Source of the DNA: Klebsiella pneumoniae
GTDB taxonomy: Bacteria > Myxococcota_A > UBA796 > SXON01
DNA: 64,000 bases
Assembly: GCA_945862325.1 (NCBI GenBank)
Contig: CAMAXZ010000015.1
Coordinates: forward strand, 1-64,000
Direction of reading: 5' to 3'
A model generated the notes under the pieces. The model ran no database searches and had not been told where the DNA came from. It saw only the letters and a program-made list of their open reading frames with translations. Position 1 is the stretch's first letter; every line of letters begins with the position of its first letter. Positions 34,789 to 44,338 of the stretch are shown piece by piece. The translations under genes and the position numbers were made by a program.

Positions 34789-36429
34789 TCACCGTCGCGC
34801 CGCACGAACGCGCTTGTGCTCCGCCTTGTCGGCGTACATCCTCGAATCGGCGAGCTTCCGCAGCTCGGCGTCGGTGCTGACCTCGGCCGGATAGCTCGCC
34901 ATGCCTGCCGACAGATCGGCGCCGGGCGTCGCGCGCGCGACGTCCGCGGCGGCGCGCCGCACGCGCCGCCCGATCGCCTCGGCGGCCTCCGGCCCGGTGT
35001 GGCCGAGGAGCACGGCGTACTCGTCTCCCCCGAGCCGGTAGACCCGATCCGACGTCCGGAACCCGCACACCAGCGCGCTCGCCGCGGCGCGGAGCAGGGC
35101 GTCGCCCGCCTCGTGGCCTTGTTCGTCGTTCACGCGCTTCAGCCCGTCCACGTCGATGAAGAGCACCGACACGGGGAACCGATGACGCGCCGCGTCCGCG
35201 AGCTCCGCCGCGAGGTCCGCGTCGAAGGCTCGGCGATTCCGGAGGCCCGTGAGCACGTCCGACATGGCCGCCTCCTCGAGCTGCTTGCGGGCGCGGCCGC
35301 GCTGCGCCGCCCCGCGGACGGCGCGGGCGGCCGCCTCGAGCAGGCGCTGTTCGCGCTCGTGCCAGGGCCGAGGATGGAAGAGGCGGACGGCGAACAGGAC
35401 GGTGTCGGCGTCGACCGGCACGATCGCGCAGGAGCGCGCGCCGACGGCCGCGAGGGTGGCGTCCGCGTCCTCCGCGCCGTCGTCGACGAAGACGGGCGCC
35501 TGCAGGTGGAGCGCGACCTCGAGGGGTCCGCCTTCGTCCGGCAGGCCCCCCACGAGCAGCGCCTCCAGCTCCGGCAGGAGCCCCGCGCCCACCGTAGGGC
35601 GTCCGTAGAGCTGCGAGCCCGCCCGCTGCGCCACGCACGCCCACTCGACGTCGAGCAAGGGCCCGATCGCGCCGATCGCGCGGCGCGCCATCTCGTCGGT
35701 GGGCAGATCGTCGTCCATCAAGGACACGACGCCGAGGGTCGCCTCGGCGAAGATGGCGTTCGCTCTGAGCTCCTTGGCGCGCGCGGCGCGCGCGGCGACC
35801 ACCTCGCACATCTCGACCACGGACTCGAGCGCGGCCCGTTCGGTCTCGGTCCACGGCGTGGGCCGGCCGAAACGGAACGCCGCGACGACCGCGCCGCCGC
35901 GACGGACGCGCGCCACCCCGGACAGGCCGCCGCCGAGCAGGCTCGGCGGCACGAACGACAGCCGCGCGCAGTCCTCGACGAAGTAGCTCGCCTCGGTCGG
36001 CGACCGCGCGACGAAGGTCCGCACGAGCTCGCCCTCGAGCGACCTCGGGAGGGACGGGGAGCCTCCCCAGGTCGCCGCGATGCGGCGCTCCGGCAGGCAC
36101 CAGGCGAGCGCGTCCGCGCCACAGACCTCGACCAGCGCGTGCGCATGGGTGGCCAGCGCGCCGGCCGGATCGTCGGCGGTCATGAGCTCGCGCGACAGGC
36201 CGGCGAGGGCTTCCGCCGCGCGCGCGCGCCGCTCGGCGTCGGTCCGCGCCGCGTCGAGCTCGGCGGCGCGGGCGGCGACCCGGGCCTCGACGGCGACGGC
36301 GACGCCGTGGCGGTCGCGCGGCGCTTGCTCGGCGTGGGCGTCGGGCTCCAGCGGATCGACCGGGGGCGCGGACGGCGTGGGCGCGGCGTTCGATCGCTGG
36401 CTGCCCACACCCACCTCCACTCCGGCCAT
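34789..36429 (-). CDS. diguanylate cyclase with GAF-like sensor domains (GGDEF)
   Basis: 546 residues from ATG 36429. A coiled-coil start (about 45-85) leads to two GAF-like domains (about 85-220 and 230-370) and a C-terminal GGDEF domain that makes c-di-GMP from two GTP. The active site reads G-G-D-E-Y, a functional variant. The inhibitory I-site R-T-S-D sits exactly five residues before it, so product feedback is expected. 'DVLTGLRNRRAFDADL' and 'SVLFIDVDGLKRVND' are the normal GTP and metal motifs. There is no TM helix, so it senses a cytoplasmic signal. A longer start (36477) is possible. Confidence 0.9.
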   Translation of the reverse strand: MAGVEVGVGSQRSNAAPTPSAPPVDPLEPDAHAEQAPRDRHGVAVAVEARVAARAAELDAARTDAERRARAAEALAGLSRELMTADDPAGALATHAHALVEVCGADALAWCLPERRIAATWGGSPSLPRSLEGELVRTFVARSPTEASYFVEDCARLSFVPPSLLGGGLSGVARVRRGGAVVAAFRFGRPTPWTETERAALESVVEMCEVVAARAARAKELRANAIFAEATLGVVSLMDDDLPTDEMARRAIGAIGPLLDVEWACVAQRAGSQLYGRPTVGAGLLPELEALLVGGLPDEGGPLEVALHLQAPVFVDDGAEDADATLAAVGARSCAIVPVDADTVLFAVRLFHPRPWHEREQRLLEAAARAVRGAAQRGRARKQLEEAAMSDVLTGLRNRRAFDADLAAELADAARHRFPVSVLFIDVDGLKRVNDEQGHEAGDALLRAAASALVCGFRTSDRVYRLGGDEYAVLLGHTGPEAAEAIGRRVRRAAADVARATPGADLSAGMASYPAEVSTDAELRKLADSRMYADKAEHKRVRAARR

Positions 36430-36455
36430 CGGACAGGACTCTACCAACTTTCGGG

Positions 36456-36473
36456 AACCTCGAACCCGAGGTT
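36456..36473. promoter_or_regulatory. inverted repeat between asd and the GGDEF gene
   Basis: AACCTCG (36456-36462) and its exact complement CGAGGTT (36467-36473) frame a four-base loop, 27 bases before the chosen GGDEF start and 33 bases after the asd stop. It could be an operator, a leader hairpin or a weak terminator for asd; no U-run follows. Confidence 0.35.
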
Positions 36474-36505
36474 TCATTCCGGTCCGACGCGTGGCCGGCG
36501 GGCGC

Positions 36506-37543
36506 TCAGCGGAGCAGGCCCGCCGCGTCGATCAGCTCCGCGTTGGCGATGGCGCCGCCAGCCGCGCCCCGGATCGCGTTGTGGGCGAGGGCGTAGAGCT
36601 TCACCCCCATGACCGCGCATGGCTCGACGCGCCCGACGGTGATGGCCATGCCGCCCCCGGCGTCCGCGTCCGGGCGCGGCGCGGGACGATCCCGGCGCGT
36701 CGTGAGCCGCACCAGCGGGTCGGGCGAGCTGTGCAGGGGGACCGGCCCGCGCAGCTCGCGCAAGGCCGCGAGGATCTCGTCGATCGGCGGGGTCGGGCCG
36801 CGGAATCGGATCGACGCGGACACGAGGTGCCCGTCGACCACCGGCACGCGCACGCAGCGCGCCGAGATCGTGAAGGCCGCGGGCTCGACGTGCCCGTCGG
36901 CTCGAAGCTCGCCGAGGATCTTCCCGGGCTCCAGCGCGACCTTCTCCTCTTCGTCCCCGGCGTGCGGGTGCACCGACCCGAGCATGTCGAACGCGGACTC
37001 GCCGGGCCAGCCCGCGCCGCTCACGGCCTGCCAGGTGGCGGCCACGACCGCCGCGACTCCCCACGTGCGGTGCAAGGGGGCGAGCGCGACGGTGAGGGGG
37101 ACGCTCGTGCAGTTCGGGTTGCACACCACGGCGCCCCGCCCGGCACGGAGCTCGTTCGCCACGAGATCGAGGTGGGAGGGGTTGATCTCGGGGATGAGGA
37201 GGGGGACGCCGGCCGTGAGGCGATGGGCGGAGGCGTTCGAGACGACGACGTGCCCGGCGTCGCGGAACGCCGCTTCGACGGGCCCCGCGACGCCGCTGTC
37301 GAGGGCGCTGAAGACCAGGCGGGGCCGCACGGCGTCGGGGGTACACGGCACGACGACGAGGTCGGGGTGCGGCGGGTCGCCGTCGAGCCGCCACGGGGAC
37401 GCGTCGGCGTACGGGCGGCCCGCGGAGCGGTCGGACGCGGCGAGCGTGGTCAGCTCGAAGCGGGGATGGTCGCGCAGGAGCTGCACGAAGCGCTGGCCCA
37501 CCATGCCGGTGGCGCCCAGCACGGCGACGGGGAGGCGAGACAT
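36506..37543 (-). CDS. asd: aspartate-semialdehyde dehydrogenase, archaeal/fungal-like type
   Basis: 345 residues. It reduces aspartyl phosphate to the semialdehyde for Lys, Thr, Met and diaminopimelate synthesis. The NADP fold is 'VAVLGATGMVGQRFVQLL' near 7. The catalytic Cys145 lies in 'VVCNPNCTSVPL', and the active-site His is in 'SARCVRVPVVDGHLVSASI' near 235. The motif N-P-N-C-T-S and the 'VHPHAGDEEEKVALE' stretch match the branch common in archaea and fungi rather than E. coli Asd. It is divergent from the GH57 gene by only 46 bases. Confidence 0.92.
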   Translation of the reverse strand: MSRLPVAVLGATGMVGQRFVQLLRDHPRFELTTLAASDRSAGRPYADASPWRLDGDPPHPDLVVVPCTPDAVRPRLVFSALDSGVAGPVEAAFRDAGHVVVSNASAHRLTAGVPLLIPEINPSHLDLVANELRAGRGAVVCNPNCTSVPLTVALAPLHRTWGVAAVVAATWQAVSGAGWPGESAFDMLGSVHPHAGDEEEKVALEPGKILGELRADGHVEPAAFTISARCVRVPVVDGHLVSASIRFRGPTPPIDEILAALRELRGPVPLHSSPDPLVRLTTRRDRPAPRPDADAGGGMAITVGRVEPCAVMGVKLYALAHNAIRGAAGGAIANAELIDAAGLLR

Positions 37544-37589
37544 GCGCCTGATCCTATGCCGCGACGCGGCGGGGTTACAGGGCCAGCGC

Positions 37590-39431
37590 GTGCTGACGCT
37601 CCTCCTCCACATGCACCAGCCGGACTACCGCGATCCGGCCACGGGCGAGCCGTCGATGCCCTGGGTCCGGTTCCACGCGACACGCGGCTACAGCGACGTG
37701 CCCGACGCGGTGCGGCGCACCGGCGCAAGAGTAACGTTGAACCTCGTTCCGTCGCTGGTGGACCAGTGGGACCACTACGCCGCCGGCGGTGAGGACCCGT
37801 GGCTGCGTGTCGCGCGCGTGCCCGCGGACGCGCTCGACGGCGCCCAGGTCGGTTGGATGTTGCGGACGTTCTTCGCGGGAAACGAAGGTGCCTATTCCTG
37901 GTTCCCCGCGTGGGGGGCGCTGCGCGGTCGTCGGACGCGCGGCGAACGCTTCGACGTCGCCGCCCTGCGCGACGTCCAGGTGTGGTCGAACCTCGTGTGG
38001 TTCGGCGCGACGGCGCTGCGCGAGCATCCGGTGCTCGCCGCCCTGCGCGCGAAGGCGCGCGACTTCAGTGAAGCGGACAAGGAGGCGGTGCTCGACGCCC
38101 AGGCGCGGATGATCCAGGGCTTGCGCGCGCGCTGGCGCGGCCTCCCCGAAGTGTCGGCGTCCCCGTACTTTCACCCCATCCTCCCGCTGCTCGTCGCGAC
38201 CGCGCACGCGGCGCGCGCGCTCCCGGGGGTGCCCGATCCCGGGTTCTCCGCTCCGGACGACGCGCGGGAGCAGCTCGCCTCGGGGCGTCGGCGCATCGGC
38301 GAGTGGGTCGGGCGCGCACCCGAGGGGCTCTGGCCGTCGGAGGGCAGCGTGAGCCCAGAAGCGCTGGAGATGGCGGCGGATGCGGGTTTCCGCTGGGTCG
38401 CGACGGACGAGATGGTGCTCGCGCGTTCGTCGGCCGACGCCGCTTCGGGGCCGGGGCAGCCGCACCATGGGGTGTGGCGCAGCGCGGATGGCCGCCTGGC
38501 GCTGCTCTTCCGGGATCACGCGCTGTCGGACCGCCTCGGGTTCGTCTACCAGTCGTGGCAAGGGGCGGACGCGGTCCGCGACCTGCTCGCGCGCCTGCCC
38601 GGGGACGGCCGCGCCTTCATCGCCTTGGACGGGGAGAACCCGTGGGAGGCCTTCCCCGACGCCGGAGAGGCGTTCTTGCGCGAGCTCTTCACGCGGGTGC
38701 CGACCCGCACCTGCGCGGAGGCGGCGGAGGACGCGCCGCGCGGCACCGTCCGGGTCATTCACACCGGATCGTGGATCAACGCCGACTTCGGCATCTGGAT
38801 CGGCCACGAGGAGGACCGCCGGGGCTGGGCGCTGCTGCGCGCCGCGCGCGAAGCCTGGGTGGCCGCCGGACGCCCGGAGGCGGCGCGGCCGCACCTGCTC
38901 GCCGCGGAGGGGAGCGACTGGTTCTGGTGGTTCGGCGAAGACTTCGAAACTCCGTTCGCCGCGGAATTCGACCGCCTGTTTCGCGCGCACCTCGCCGCCG
39001 CGTGGCGCGCGATGGGGCGAGAGCCGCCGGCCGTCCTCGAGTCGCCGGTGAAGCGGCGCCCGTTGCCGGGGGTGCGCCCGCCGCTCGGGGGCCTCCCGGC
39101 CGACGACGGGACCTGGTTCGCGTGGGCCCCGGCGGGGCGGGTCGATCTCCGCGCCGGCGCGATGGCGCCCGCGCGCGGCGCCCCGTACGCGCTGTTGTTC
39201 GGACGCCGCGACGGCCAGCGCGTGGTGCGGGCGCTCGGCGCCTCGTCGGGTTGGAGCGTGACGAGCGGCGCGCTGCGCGCGCCGCTTCACGGCTGGGCGG
39301 CGCTCGGCGTGGGCGACGGTCCGGTCGTGCTCGAGGGGCCCTCCGGGGCGCGCCTGCCCGCGTCGGGCGCGCTCGCCTTGCCGTGGGACGGCAGCACGCC
39401 CGCGACGACGGGGGCGATCGCGCGCGCGTAG
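37590..39431 (+). CDS. GH57 family glycoside hydrolase (amylase/amylopullulanase-like)
   Basis: 613 residues. GH57 conserved regions are present: 'LLLHMHQPDYRDP' at the start, 'PYFHPILPLL' near 195, 'GLWPSEGSVSPEA' with nucleophile Glu251 and 'IALDGENPWEAF' with acid Asp347. The C-terminal 100 residues form a beta-rich domain. It is a cytoplasmic alpha-glucan-active enzyme, fitting the glycogen genes found 5 kb downstream. GTG 37590 places HMHQP at the normal position; an in-frame ATG at 37542 would overlap the asd start codon. The 3' end overlaps the convergent SGNH gene by 145 bases. Confidence 0.88.
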   Translation: MLTLLLHMHQPDYRDPATGEPSMPWVRFHATRGYSDVPDAVRRTGARVTLNLVPSLVDQWDHYAAGGEDPWLRVARVPADALDGAQVGWMLRTFFAGNEGAYSWFPAWGALRGRRTRGERFDVAALRDVQVWSNLVWFGATALREHPVLAALRAKARDFSEADKEAVLDAQARMIQGLRARWRGLPEVSASPYFHPILPLLVATAHAARALPGVPDPGFSAPDDAREQLASGRRRIGEWVGRAPEGLWPSEGSVSPEALEMAADAGFRWVATDEMVLARSSADAASGPGQPHHGVWRSADGRLALLFRDHALSDRLGFVYQSWQGADAVRDLLARLPGDGRAFIALDGENPWEAFPDAGEAFLRELFTRVPTRTCAEAAEDAPRGTVRVIHTGSWINADFGIWIGHEEDRRGWALLRAAREAWVAAGRPEAARPHLLAAEGSDWFWWFGEDFETPFAAEFDRLFRAHLAAAWRAMGREPPAVLESPVKRRPLPGVRPPLGGLPADDGTWFAWAPAGRVDLRAGAMAPARGAPYALLFGRRDGQRVVRALGASSGWSVTSGALRAPLHGWAALGVGDGPVVLEGPSGARLPASGALALPWDGSTPATTGAIARA

Positions 39432-40357
39432 ATCTCGTGGCCCTGGGCGCCCGGATGATCCGGGTCTCGCTTCGATCGCGGATGAAAGGCGGACTTTCCG
39501 GAGCGCTGGAGCGCGTCGAGGGTGTCCGCCACCGGCACGCCCCGCGCGGCCGCCGCCGCGGCGATGTGGCGGTACGCCTCCAACCCGGGCGCGCACAGGG
39601 TGGGCTCGCGAAACTCCTGCGGGCACGTCGACATGTTCGCGAAGACGTGCGGCGCGAGCACCGCCACCACCAGCGGCACGCGCTCGCGTCGGCTCCACGC
39701 GACGACGCGGTCGAGCTGGGCGTCGAACCACGGCGCGTCGAAGGGGCGCTCGCGTCCGTGGGCGTTCTGGACCCACGCGGCCCCTTGGAGCCGCCGAAAC
39801 ACCGCGCTGTGGCGGAGAAGCAGGGCGCCGAGGCGGGGCGAGGCGAGGCCCCCAGCTTCGGGTACCTCCGTGCCGACGTAGACCGGCACCCGATCCTCCG
39901 CGGTGTACAGCACGCGTGTCCGGAGCCCGTCGTTGATGTAGGCGCCCCACACCAGCACCGTCGGTCGCCAGTCCGCGGCGACGGCCTCCGTCAGCGCCGC
40001 CACCTGCGACGCGTCCCAGCCGTTCATCCCGAGGTTCACCACGTCGAGGCCGAGGCGTGCGCCGACGCGCTCCGGCCAGGCCTCGTCCGGGCGTACGCTG
40101 ACGCCCCAGGTGACGCTGTCGCCCACGGCGACGAGGCGGAGCATGCCCGGGACCGGCGCGGTCGGCGGGAGATCCGCGCGCCACCCGCGGCCGTCCCAGC
40201 TCGCGTCGGCGCGCATCGTCCAGGACACCCCGGGCGGGTCGTAGATGAGCTCCACCGTGGAGAACCGAAGACCGCGCTGTTGAGTCTCCGCGGCGATCAC
40301 GAAGCCGGTCGCGACGGCCAGCCCCGCGAGCAGCGCGAGGAGGCGACGGGCAGGCAC
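39287..40357 (-). CDS. SGNH/GDSL-type esterase, membrane-anchored
   Basis: 356 residues from GTG 40357. An N-terminal hydrophobic signal or anchor (about 6-23) leads to a beta-rich segment and an SGNH hydrolase domain. The nucleophile Ser81 is in G-D-S-V-T-W-G. The oxyanion residues are in 'VVNLGMNGWD' near 108 and 'LVWGAYIND' near 135, and the catalytic Asp/His are in 'DPDHPGAQGHEIYA' near 318. Such enzymes remove or transfer acyl groups on surface glycans. It starts 5 bases after the TSP3 gene, last in a four-gene envelope operon. Its final 48 codons run antisense to the GH57 gene. Confidence 0.85.
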   Translation of the reverse strand: MPARRLLALLAGLAVATGFVIAAETQQRGLRFSTVELIYDPPGVSWTMRADASWDGRGWRADLPPTAPVPGMLRLVAVGDSVTWGVSVRPDEAWPERVGARLGLDVVNLGMNGWDASQVAALTEAVAADWRPTVLVWGAYINDGLRTRVLYTAEDRVPVYVGTEVPEAGGLASPRLGALLLRHSAVFRRLQGAAWVQNAHGRERPFDAPWFDAQLDRVVAWSRRERVPLVVAVLAPHVFANMSTCPQEFREPTLCAPGLEAYRHIAAAAAARGVPVADTLDALQRSGKSAFHPRSKRDPDHPGAQGHEIYARAIAPVVAGVLPSHGKASAPDAGRRAPEGPSSTTGPSPTPSAAQP

Positions 40358-40362
40358 GCGGG

Positions 40363-41553
40363 TCAGCGCCGGGTTCGGCGCCGCCGCGCGAACGCGAACC
40401 CGGCCGCCGCGAGCAGGGCGCCCATCGGCGCGGGGGTGCCGCAGCGCGCGCCGGCCCCGCGGAGCTGCTGACCGTCGCACACGTCGCCGATGCCGTCCTG
40501 ATCGCCTTCGTCGGCCTGGTCGACGTTGGCGTCGTCCGGGCAATTGTCGCAGGCGTCGCCGATGGAGTCCCCGTCGCGGTCCGACTGGTCGCTGTTGGGG
40601 ACGCCGGAGCAGTTGTCGCACTGGTCGCCCGCGCCGTCGTTGTCGAGATCGAGCTGGGACGGGTCGTACACCGCGGGGCACACGTCGCACGCGTTGCCCC
40701 AGAGGTCGCCATCGTCGTCCGCGCCGTCGGGATCGGCGACGAAGGGGCAGAAGTCGCAGGCGTCGCCTTGCAGGTCCGTGTCGCTGTCGACCTGGTCCGG
40801 GTTGTAGACCGTCAGGCAGTTGTCGCACCCGTCGCCGACGCCGTCGAAGTCTTCGTCGAGCTGGGTCGGGTTGGCGAGGGAGGGGCAGTTGTCGCAGACG
40901 TCGCCCTTGCCGTCGTCGTCGACGTCCTCTTGGAGCGCGTTCGCGATCGGCGAGCAGTTGTCGCAGTCGTCGCCGATGCCGTCGGCGTCGACGTCGGACT
41001 GGTCAGGGTTGTAGAGGTCCTCGCAGACGTCGCAGCCGTCGCCCGCGCCGTCCCCGTCGGTGTCGGTCTGGGCCGGGTTGGTGAGGGCCGGGCAGTTGTC
41101 GCAGGCGTTGCCGAGCTCGTCGAGGTCGGAGTTCGCCTGGTCGTTGTTCGCGACGCCGAGGCAGTTGTCGCAGAGGTCGCCGACGTCGTCGCAGTCTTCG
41201 TCCTCTTGCAGCGGGTTCGCGTCGTCCGGGCAGTTGTCGCAGTCGAAGATGGCGATGAGGTCCGGGTACTCGGCGTCCTCGGGGACGCGGAGCTCGCCCC
41301 AGGAGAAGCCGTCGCCGTCGGTGTCGAACTCGGACACCGGGAACGTGCAGCCGAAGCTGAAGTAGTCGTAGTAGTAGTCGGCGTTGGGGTATGGGTCCCC
41401 TTCGGCGTCGACCGTGCCCGCGCACGCGGCGTTCGAGAGGTCGACCGGCGCTTCGGAGCCGACGTCGATCGTGTTGCAGTTGAGGTCCTGCGTGAGGTCC
41501 GTGACGCACTCGTCGGCGTGGGCGAGGGCGGCGAAGAGGAGGGGGAGTATCAA
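40363..41553 (-). CDS. thrombospondin type 3 repeat protein with MYXO-CTERM-like tail
   Basis: 396 residues. The start is TTG 41553, overlapping the upstream stop (TTGA), with a strong GAGGAGG ribosome site. The signal is short and uncharged ([13 protein letters not shown]). The body is a chain of about ten calcium-binding TSP3 units of the form D-x-D-G-x-G-D-x-C-D-N-C-P (about 75-350). The end has Cys, Gly/Pro, a short hydrophobic helix and R-R-R-R-T-R-R. This is the three-part layout of the MYXO-CTERM sorting signal, in which the Cys is processed for surface attachment. The protein is a predicted rigid, calcium-bound surface rod. Confidence 0.87.
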   Translation of the reverse strand: MILPLLFAALAHADECVTDLTQDLNCNTIDVGSEAPVDLSNAACAGTVDAEGDPYPNADYYYDYFSFGCTFPVSEFDTDGDGFSWGELRVPEDAEYPDLIAIFDCDNCPDDANPLQEDEDCDDVGDLCDNCLGVANNDQANSDLDELGNACDNCPALTNPAQTDTDGDGAGDGCDVCEDLYNPDQSDVDADGIGDDCDNCSPIANALQEDVDDDGKGDVCDNCPSLANPTQLDEDFDGVGDGCDNCLTVYNPDQVDSDTDLQGDACDFCPFVADPDGADDDGDLWGNACDVCPAVYDPSQLDLDNDGAGDQCDNCSGVPNSDQSDRDGDSIGDACDNCPDDANVDQADEGDQDGIGDVCDGQQLRGAGARCGTPAPMGALLAAAGFAFARRRRTRR

Positions 41554-43076
41554 GGTTCGTCCTCCTCGAACTGTCGGGGGTCGGTCGTGTCGTCGCGCTT
41601 CTTCTTGGGCGGCGGAGGCGGCTCGGGCGGCGGCGCGACCTCGCGGAGCGGCAGCGGCAGGATGGCGGCGTCGACGCCGGTCCAGGGGAGCCGCACGGCG
41701 TCGGAGAGCGTGGGGTTCGGCTCGTCGGCGCGGAGGCGCCGCGCGATGTGGAAGATGACGCGGCGGTTCGCCGCGAGGGCGAGGGGATCGGAGCCCATGA
41801 CCACGGGCTGGACCTCGCCCATGCCGCGGCAGCTCATGCGCTCGGGGTGCACGCCGCTCTCCACGAGCCCACGGTACACCGCGAGCGCGCGCGTGATCGA
41901 AAGATCGTAGTTGTAGAGGAAGTCGCCCTCGTCGCTGGCGTGCCCCTCCACCACGATGTGGGCGATCTCGGGGTGGGAGGCGAGCTGCTCCGCGATGGCC
42001 CGGAGGGTGGGCACCGACTCGGGCAGGATTCGGTTCGTCCCCAGCTCGAACTGGATCGGGTCGCGGATGACGATCTGGTCGGCCTCGACGCGCGCGAGCT
42101 CTTCCGGCTCCCACGCGGGCGCGGGCTCCGGCTCCGGCAGCAGGAGATCGTCGGGCAGATCGGGCTCCGGCGCGACCGGCGGCGGCGGGGGGGCCACGAG
42201 GCGCGCCGCGCGCGGCAGCCGCTCTTTGCCAGGGCGCACCCAGGTGAGGCCGGTCCACACGCGGTACTGGCTCGTGCCGTACCCGGGGGCGATGCCGCGA
42301 CCGAAACCGAGGTCGATCCGCCATGCGGTCGTCGGCGCAACCTGGCCGGCGGCGAGGAGCTCGATGGGGTTCTCCGCGCCGCCCTCCCACAGGTCGGCGA
42401 GGCCCGCGCGATGCACGACGCCGGCGCCGATGGTGACGGTCTCGGGCCATACGTCGAGCAGCGCCGCGCCGTTGAGGGCGAGCTCCGAGCCGAGGCGGAA
42501 GTCCTCGCCGGTGGCGGTGACGCCGCGACCGAGGATCGAGGCGTCCGCGAGCACGCGCACCGGCCCGAGCCGCGCGCCGGCGACGACGCCGCCGCCGCCG
42601 CGGAGGTTGCCCTCGCCGAAGTAGCGTTCGGGCGTTCCCACCGGCAGAAAGGCGTCGGCTCGCACGGCGACCGACACCGGGCGGGACTCGAACACCTCGT
42701 AGCGGGCGCCGAGGCCGACGTCGCCGAAGGCCGCGCCGTCGCCCGCGAGCGACGGCACCTCGCTGCCCCACTGCCCGCCGAACGGCACCGTCAGGCGCGC
42801 CGAGAACCGTGGGGTGAGGTCGAAGCTCGCGCCGACCGTGGTGATCAGGCGGTCGTGGACCACCGCGCCCACCTCGTCTTCGGCTCGGTACAGCACCAGC
42901 GGATCGCGCACGTAGGCGACGGTGGCGCCCGCGCGCACGGTGCCCGCGGCGCGGACCCACGGGGCGTCGACGCCCGGGATGGTGTCGGCCGAGAACGTGG
43001 GCCGGACGATCTCGATGTCGGTCGAGTAGCCCGCGGCCAGGGCCGGGGCGCTGAAGGCCAGCAGGAACGGGGTCAT
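41550..43076 (-). CDS. OmpA-family outer-membrane protein
   Basis: 508 residues. The short signal [14 protein letters not shown] is followed by a beta-barrel-like domain (about 20-280, repeated amphipathic strands). A Pro/Glu-rich linker (about 285-330) leads to an OmpA C-terminal peptidoglycan-binding domain. That domain has '[18 protein letters not shown]', '[23 protein letters not shown]' and '[12 protein letters not shown]', holding the Asp and Arg that bind diaminopimelate. It ends in a long Pro/Lys/Asp tail. It anchors the outer membrane to the wall. Coupled on both sides (ATGA with the upstream gene, TTGA with the TSP3 gene), it probably belongs to one surface assembly. Confidence 0.9.
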   Translation of the reverse strand: MTPFLLAFSAPALAAGYSTDIEIVRPTFSADTIPGVDAPWVRAAGTVRAGATVAYVRDPLVLYRAEDEVGAVVHDRLITTVGASFDLTPRFSARLTVPFGGQWGSEVPSLAGDGAAFGDVGLGARYEVFESRPVSVAVRADAFLPVGTPERYFGEGNLRGGGGVVAGARLGPVRVLADASILGRGVTATGEDFRLGSELALNGAALLDVWPETVTIGAGVVHRAGLADLWEGGAENPIELLAAGQVAPTTAWRIDLGFGRGIAPGYGTSQYRVWTGLTWVRPGKERLPRAARLVAPPPPPVAPEPDLPDDLLLPEPEPAPAWEPEELARVEADQIVIRDPIQFELGTNRILPESVPTLRAIAEQLASHPEIAHIVVEGHASDEGDFLYNYDLSITRALAVYRGLVESGVHPERMSCRGMGEVQPVVMGSDPLALAANRRVIFHIARRLRADEPNPTLSDAVRLPWTGVDAAILPLPLREVAPPPEPPPPPKKKRDDTTDPRQFEEDEP

Positions 43077-44278
43077 TCTTCGCCTTCCGGCTTGTCGTCG
43101 GCCTCGGGCTCGGCCTCGGGCTCGGCCTCTGGCAGCTCCGGCGCCTCCGGCGGCGCGACCGGCGCGGGGGGGGGCGCCGGCGGCGGCGCTTCGAGCGGCG
43201 GCAGACCCAGGCGCCCGCGCACGCTGTTGTTGTAGGCCGCGATGCGCGCGTCTGCGTCCTCGACCGACCAGAACCAGGCCGGCTCCTGGCGCCGCGCCTG
43301 CGCGCCCTTGGGGGCGAAGGGCGCCGCGCCGAGCACGACGACCCCGCTCGACGCGAGGAACGCCGCGGTCCAGGTGCGGTCGCTCTTCTGGATGTCCCAC
43401 CGTTCGATCGCGGCGCTGTAGCGGGTGGACGCGTCGATCGCGGCCGTTTCGTACTCGGCGACGGAGCCGTAGTCGGTCGGGGAGACCTCGAAGTTGCTCC
43501 AATCCGGCTCGCCCGCGGCTCGCCCCGCGAGCACGCCCAGCGCGCCGAGGAGCAACGCCCCTCCGGCCACCCCGAGCCCCCAGCCCATCGCCTCCGCGCG
43601 CTCGCCCTCCCGGGTGATCCGCCGGGCGACTCCCGCGTCGCCCACGGTGGCCGCGAACTCGTCGGCGTCGAGCGTCGCCCCGGCGCCGGAGCGGACCGTC
43701 CATCGCACGGCGGAGCCCTTCGGCGCGGACACACGCTCCAACGCCAGACCCCGCCACTCGGCCTCGCGCGCGAGGCGCTCCTCGACGGTGACCGGGGCCG
43801 TGCGCGGCGCGTGTTCAGGCTCCGGGGCGGTGGTCGGCGCGGCCTCGTCGTCGCTCTTCGGCGGCGCGTCGTCGCAGGTGCCGTGGCGCGTCACGTGCCA
43901 GCCGGAGCCGCCCGTGTCGGCGACGGCGACCCGGACGCCACAGCGAAGGCCGAGATCCGACAGGACGCGCGCCACCTCCGCCTCGGGATCCCCGAGGATT
44001 CCGACGCGGACGACGCGCACCGCGATGTCCGGGGACTCGTCCAGGACATCGAGCGCCCAACGCTCGGCGTCCGGGCCCGCGGCGGCGACGAGCACCGGCC
44101 CACCGGCCGCCGCGCCCGCTTCGCGCAGGATCGCGAGCAGCGCCGCTTCGTCGGTCGGCGCGGCGGCGTCGGCTCGCGGAGCCTCCGGGGCCTCCGGCGC
44201 CGGGGGGCCGGCGGCGCCCTCCGCGGTCGGCGTGTCCGCGTGGGCCGCGAACGCGAGGAAGAGCGGGAGGAGCAGCAT
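43073..44278 (-). CDS. secreted, Pro/Glu-rich membrane protein of unknown function
   Basis: 401 residues. [14 protein letters not shown] is a short uncharged signal. Residues 20-140 form a small alpha/beta domain with two Cys, followed by a Pro/Glu linker. A second domain (about 160-225) precedes a TM segment (about 232-253) and another hydrophobic stretch near 310. The last 45 residues are Pro, Ala and Glu repeats that could span the cell wall, much as TonB does. No family is recognised. It is first in the operon with OmpA, TSP3 and SGNH proteins, so a periplasm-spanning partner of these is a fair inference. Confidence 0.72.
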   Translation of the reverse strand: MLLLPLFLAFAAHADTPTAEGAAGPPAPEAPEAPRADAAAPTDEAALLAILREAGAAAGGPVLVAAAGPDAERWALDVLDESPDIAVRVVRVGILGDPEAEVARVLSDLGLRCGVRVAVADTGGSGWHVTRHGTCDDAPPKSDDEAAPTTAPEPEHAPRTAPVTVEERLAREAEWRGLALERVSAPKGSAVRWTVRSGAGATLDADEFAATVGDAGVARRITREGERAEAMGWGLGVAGGALLLGALGVLAGRAAGEPDWSNFEVSPTDYGSVAEYETAAIDASTRYSAAIERWDIQKSDRTWTAAFLASSGVVVLGAAPFAPKGAQARRQEPAWFWSVEDADARIAAYNNSVRGRLGLPPLEAPPPAPPPAPVAPPEAPELPEAEPEAEPEADDKPEGEE

Positions 44279-44338
44279 GCCGGGGAGTCAGCGTAGCCGT
44301 GGCCACGTGGGATCGCAACGGTGGGGTAGCATGACGGG

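Noticed and set aside
36456-36473. Possible tRNA T-arm (GGTTCGA in the minus strand)
   Set aside because: The stem is seven pairs with a four-base loop, and no acceptor, D or anticodon arms surround it.
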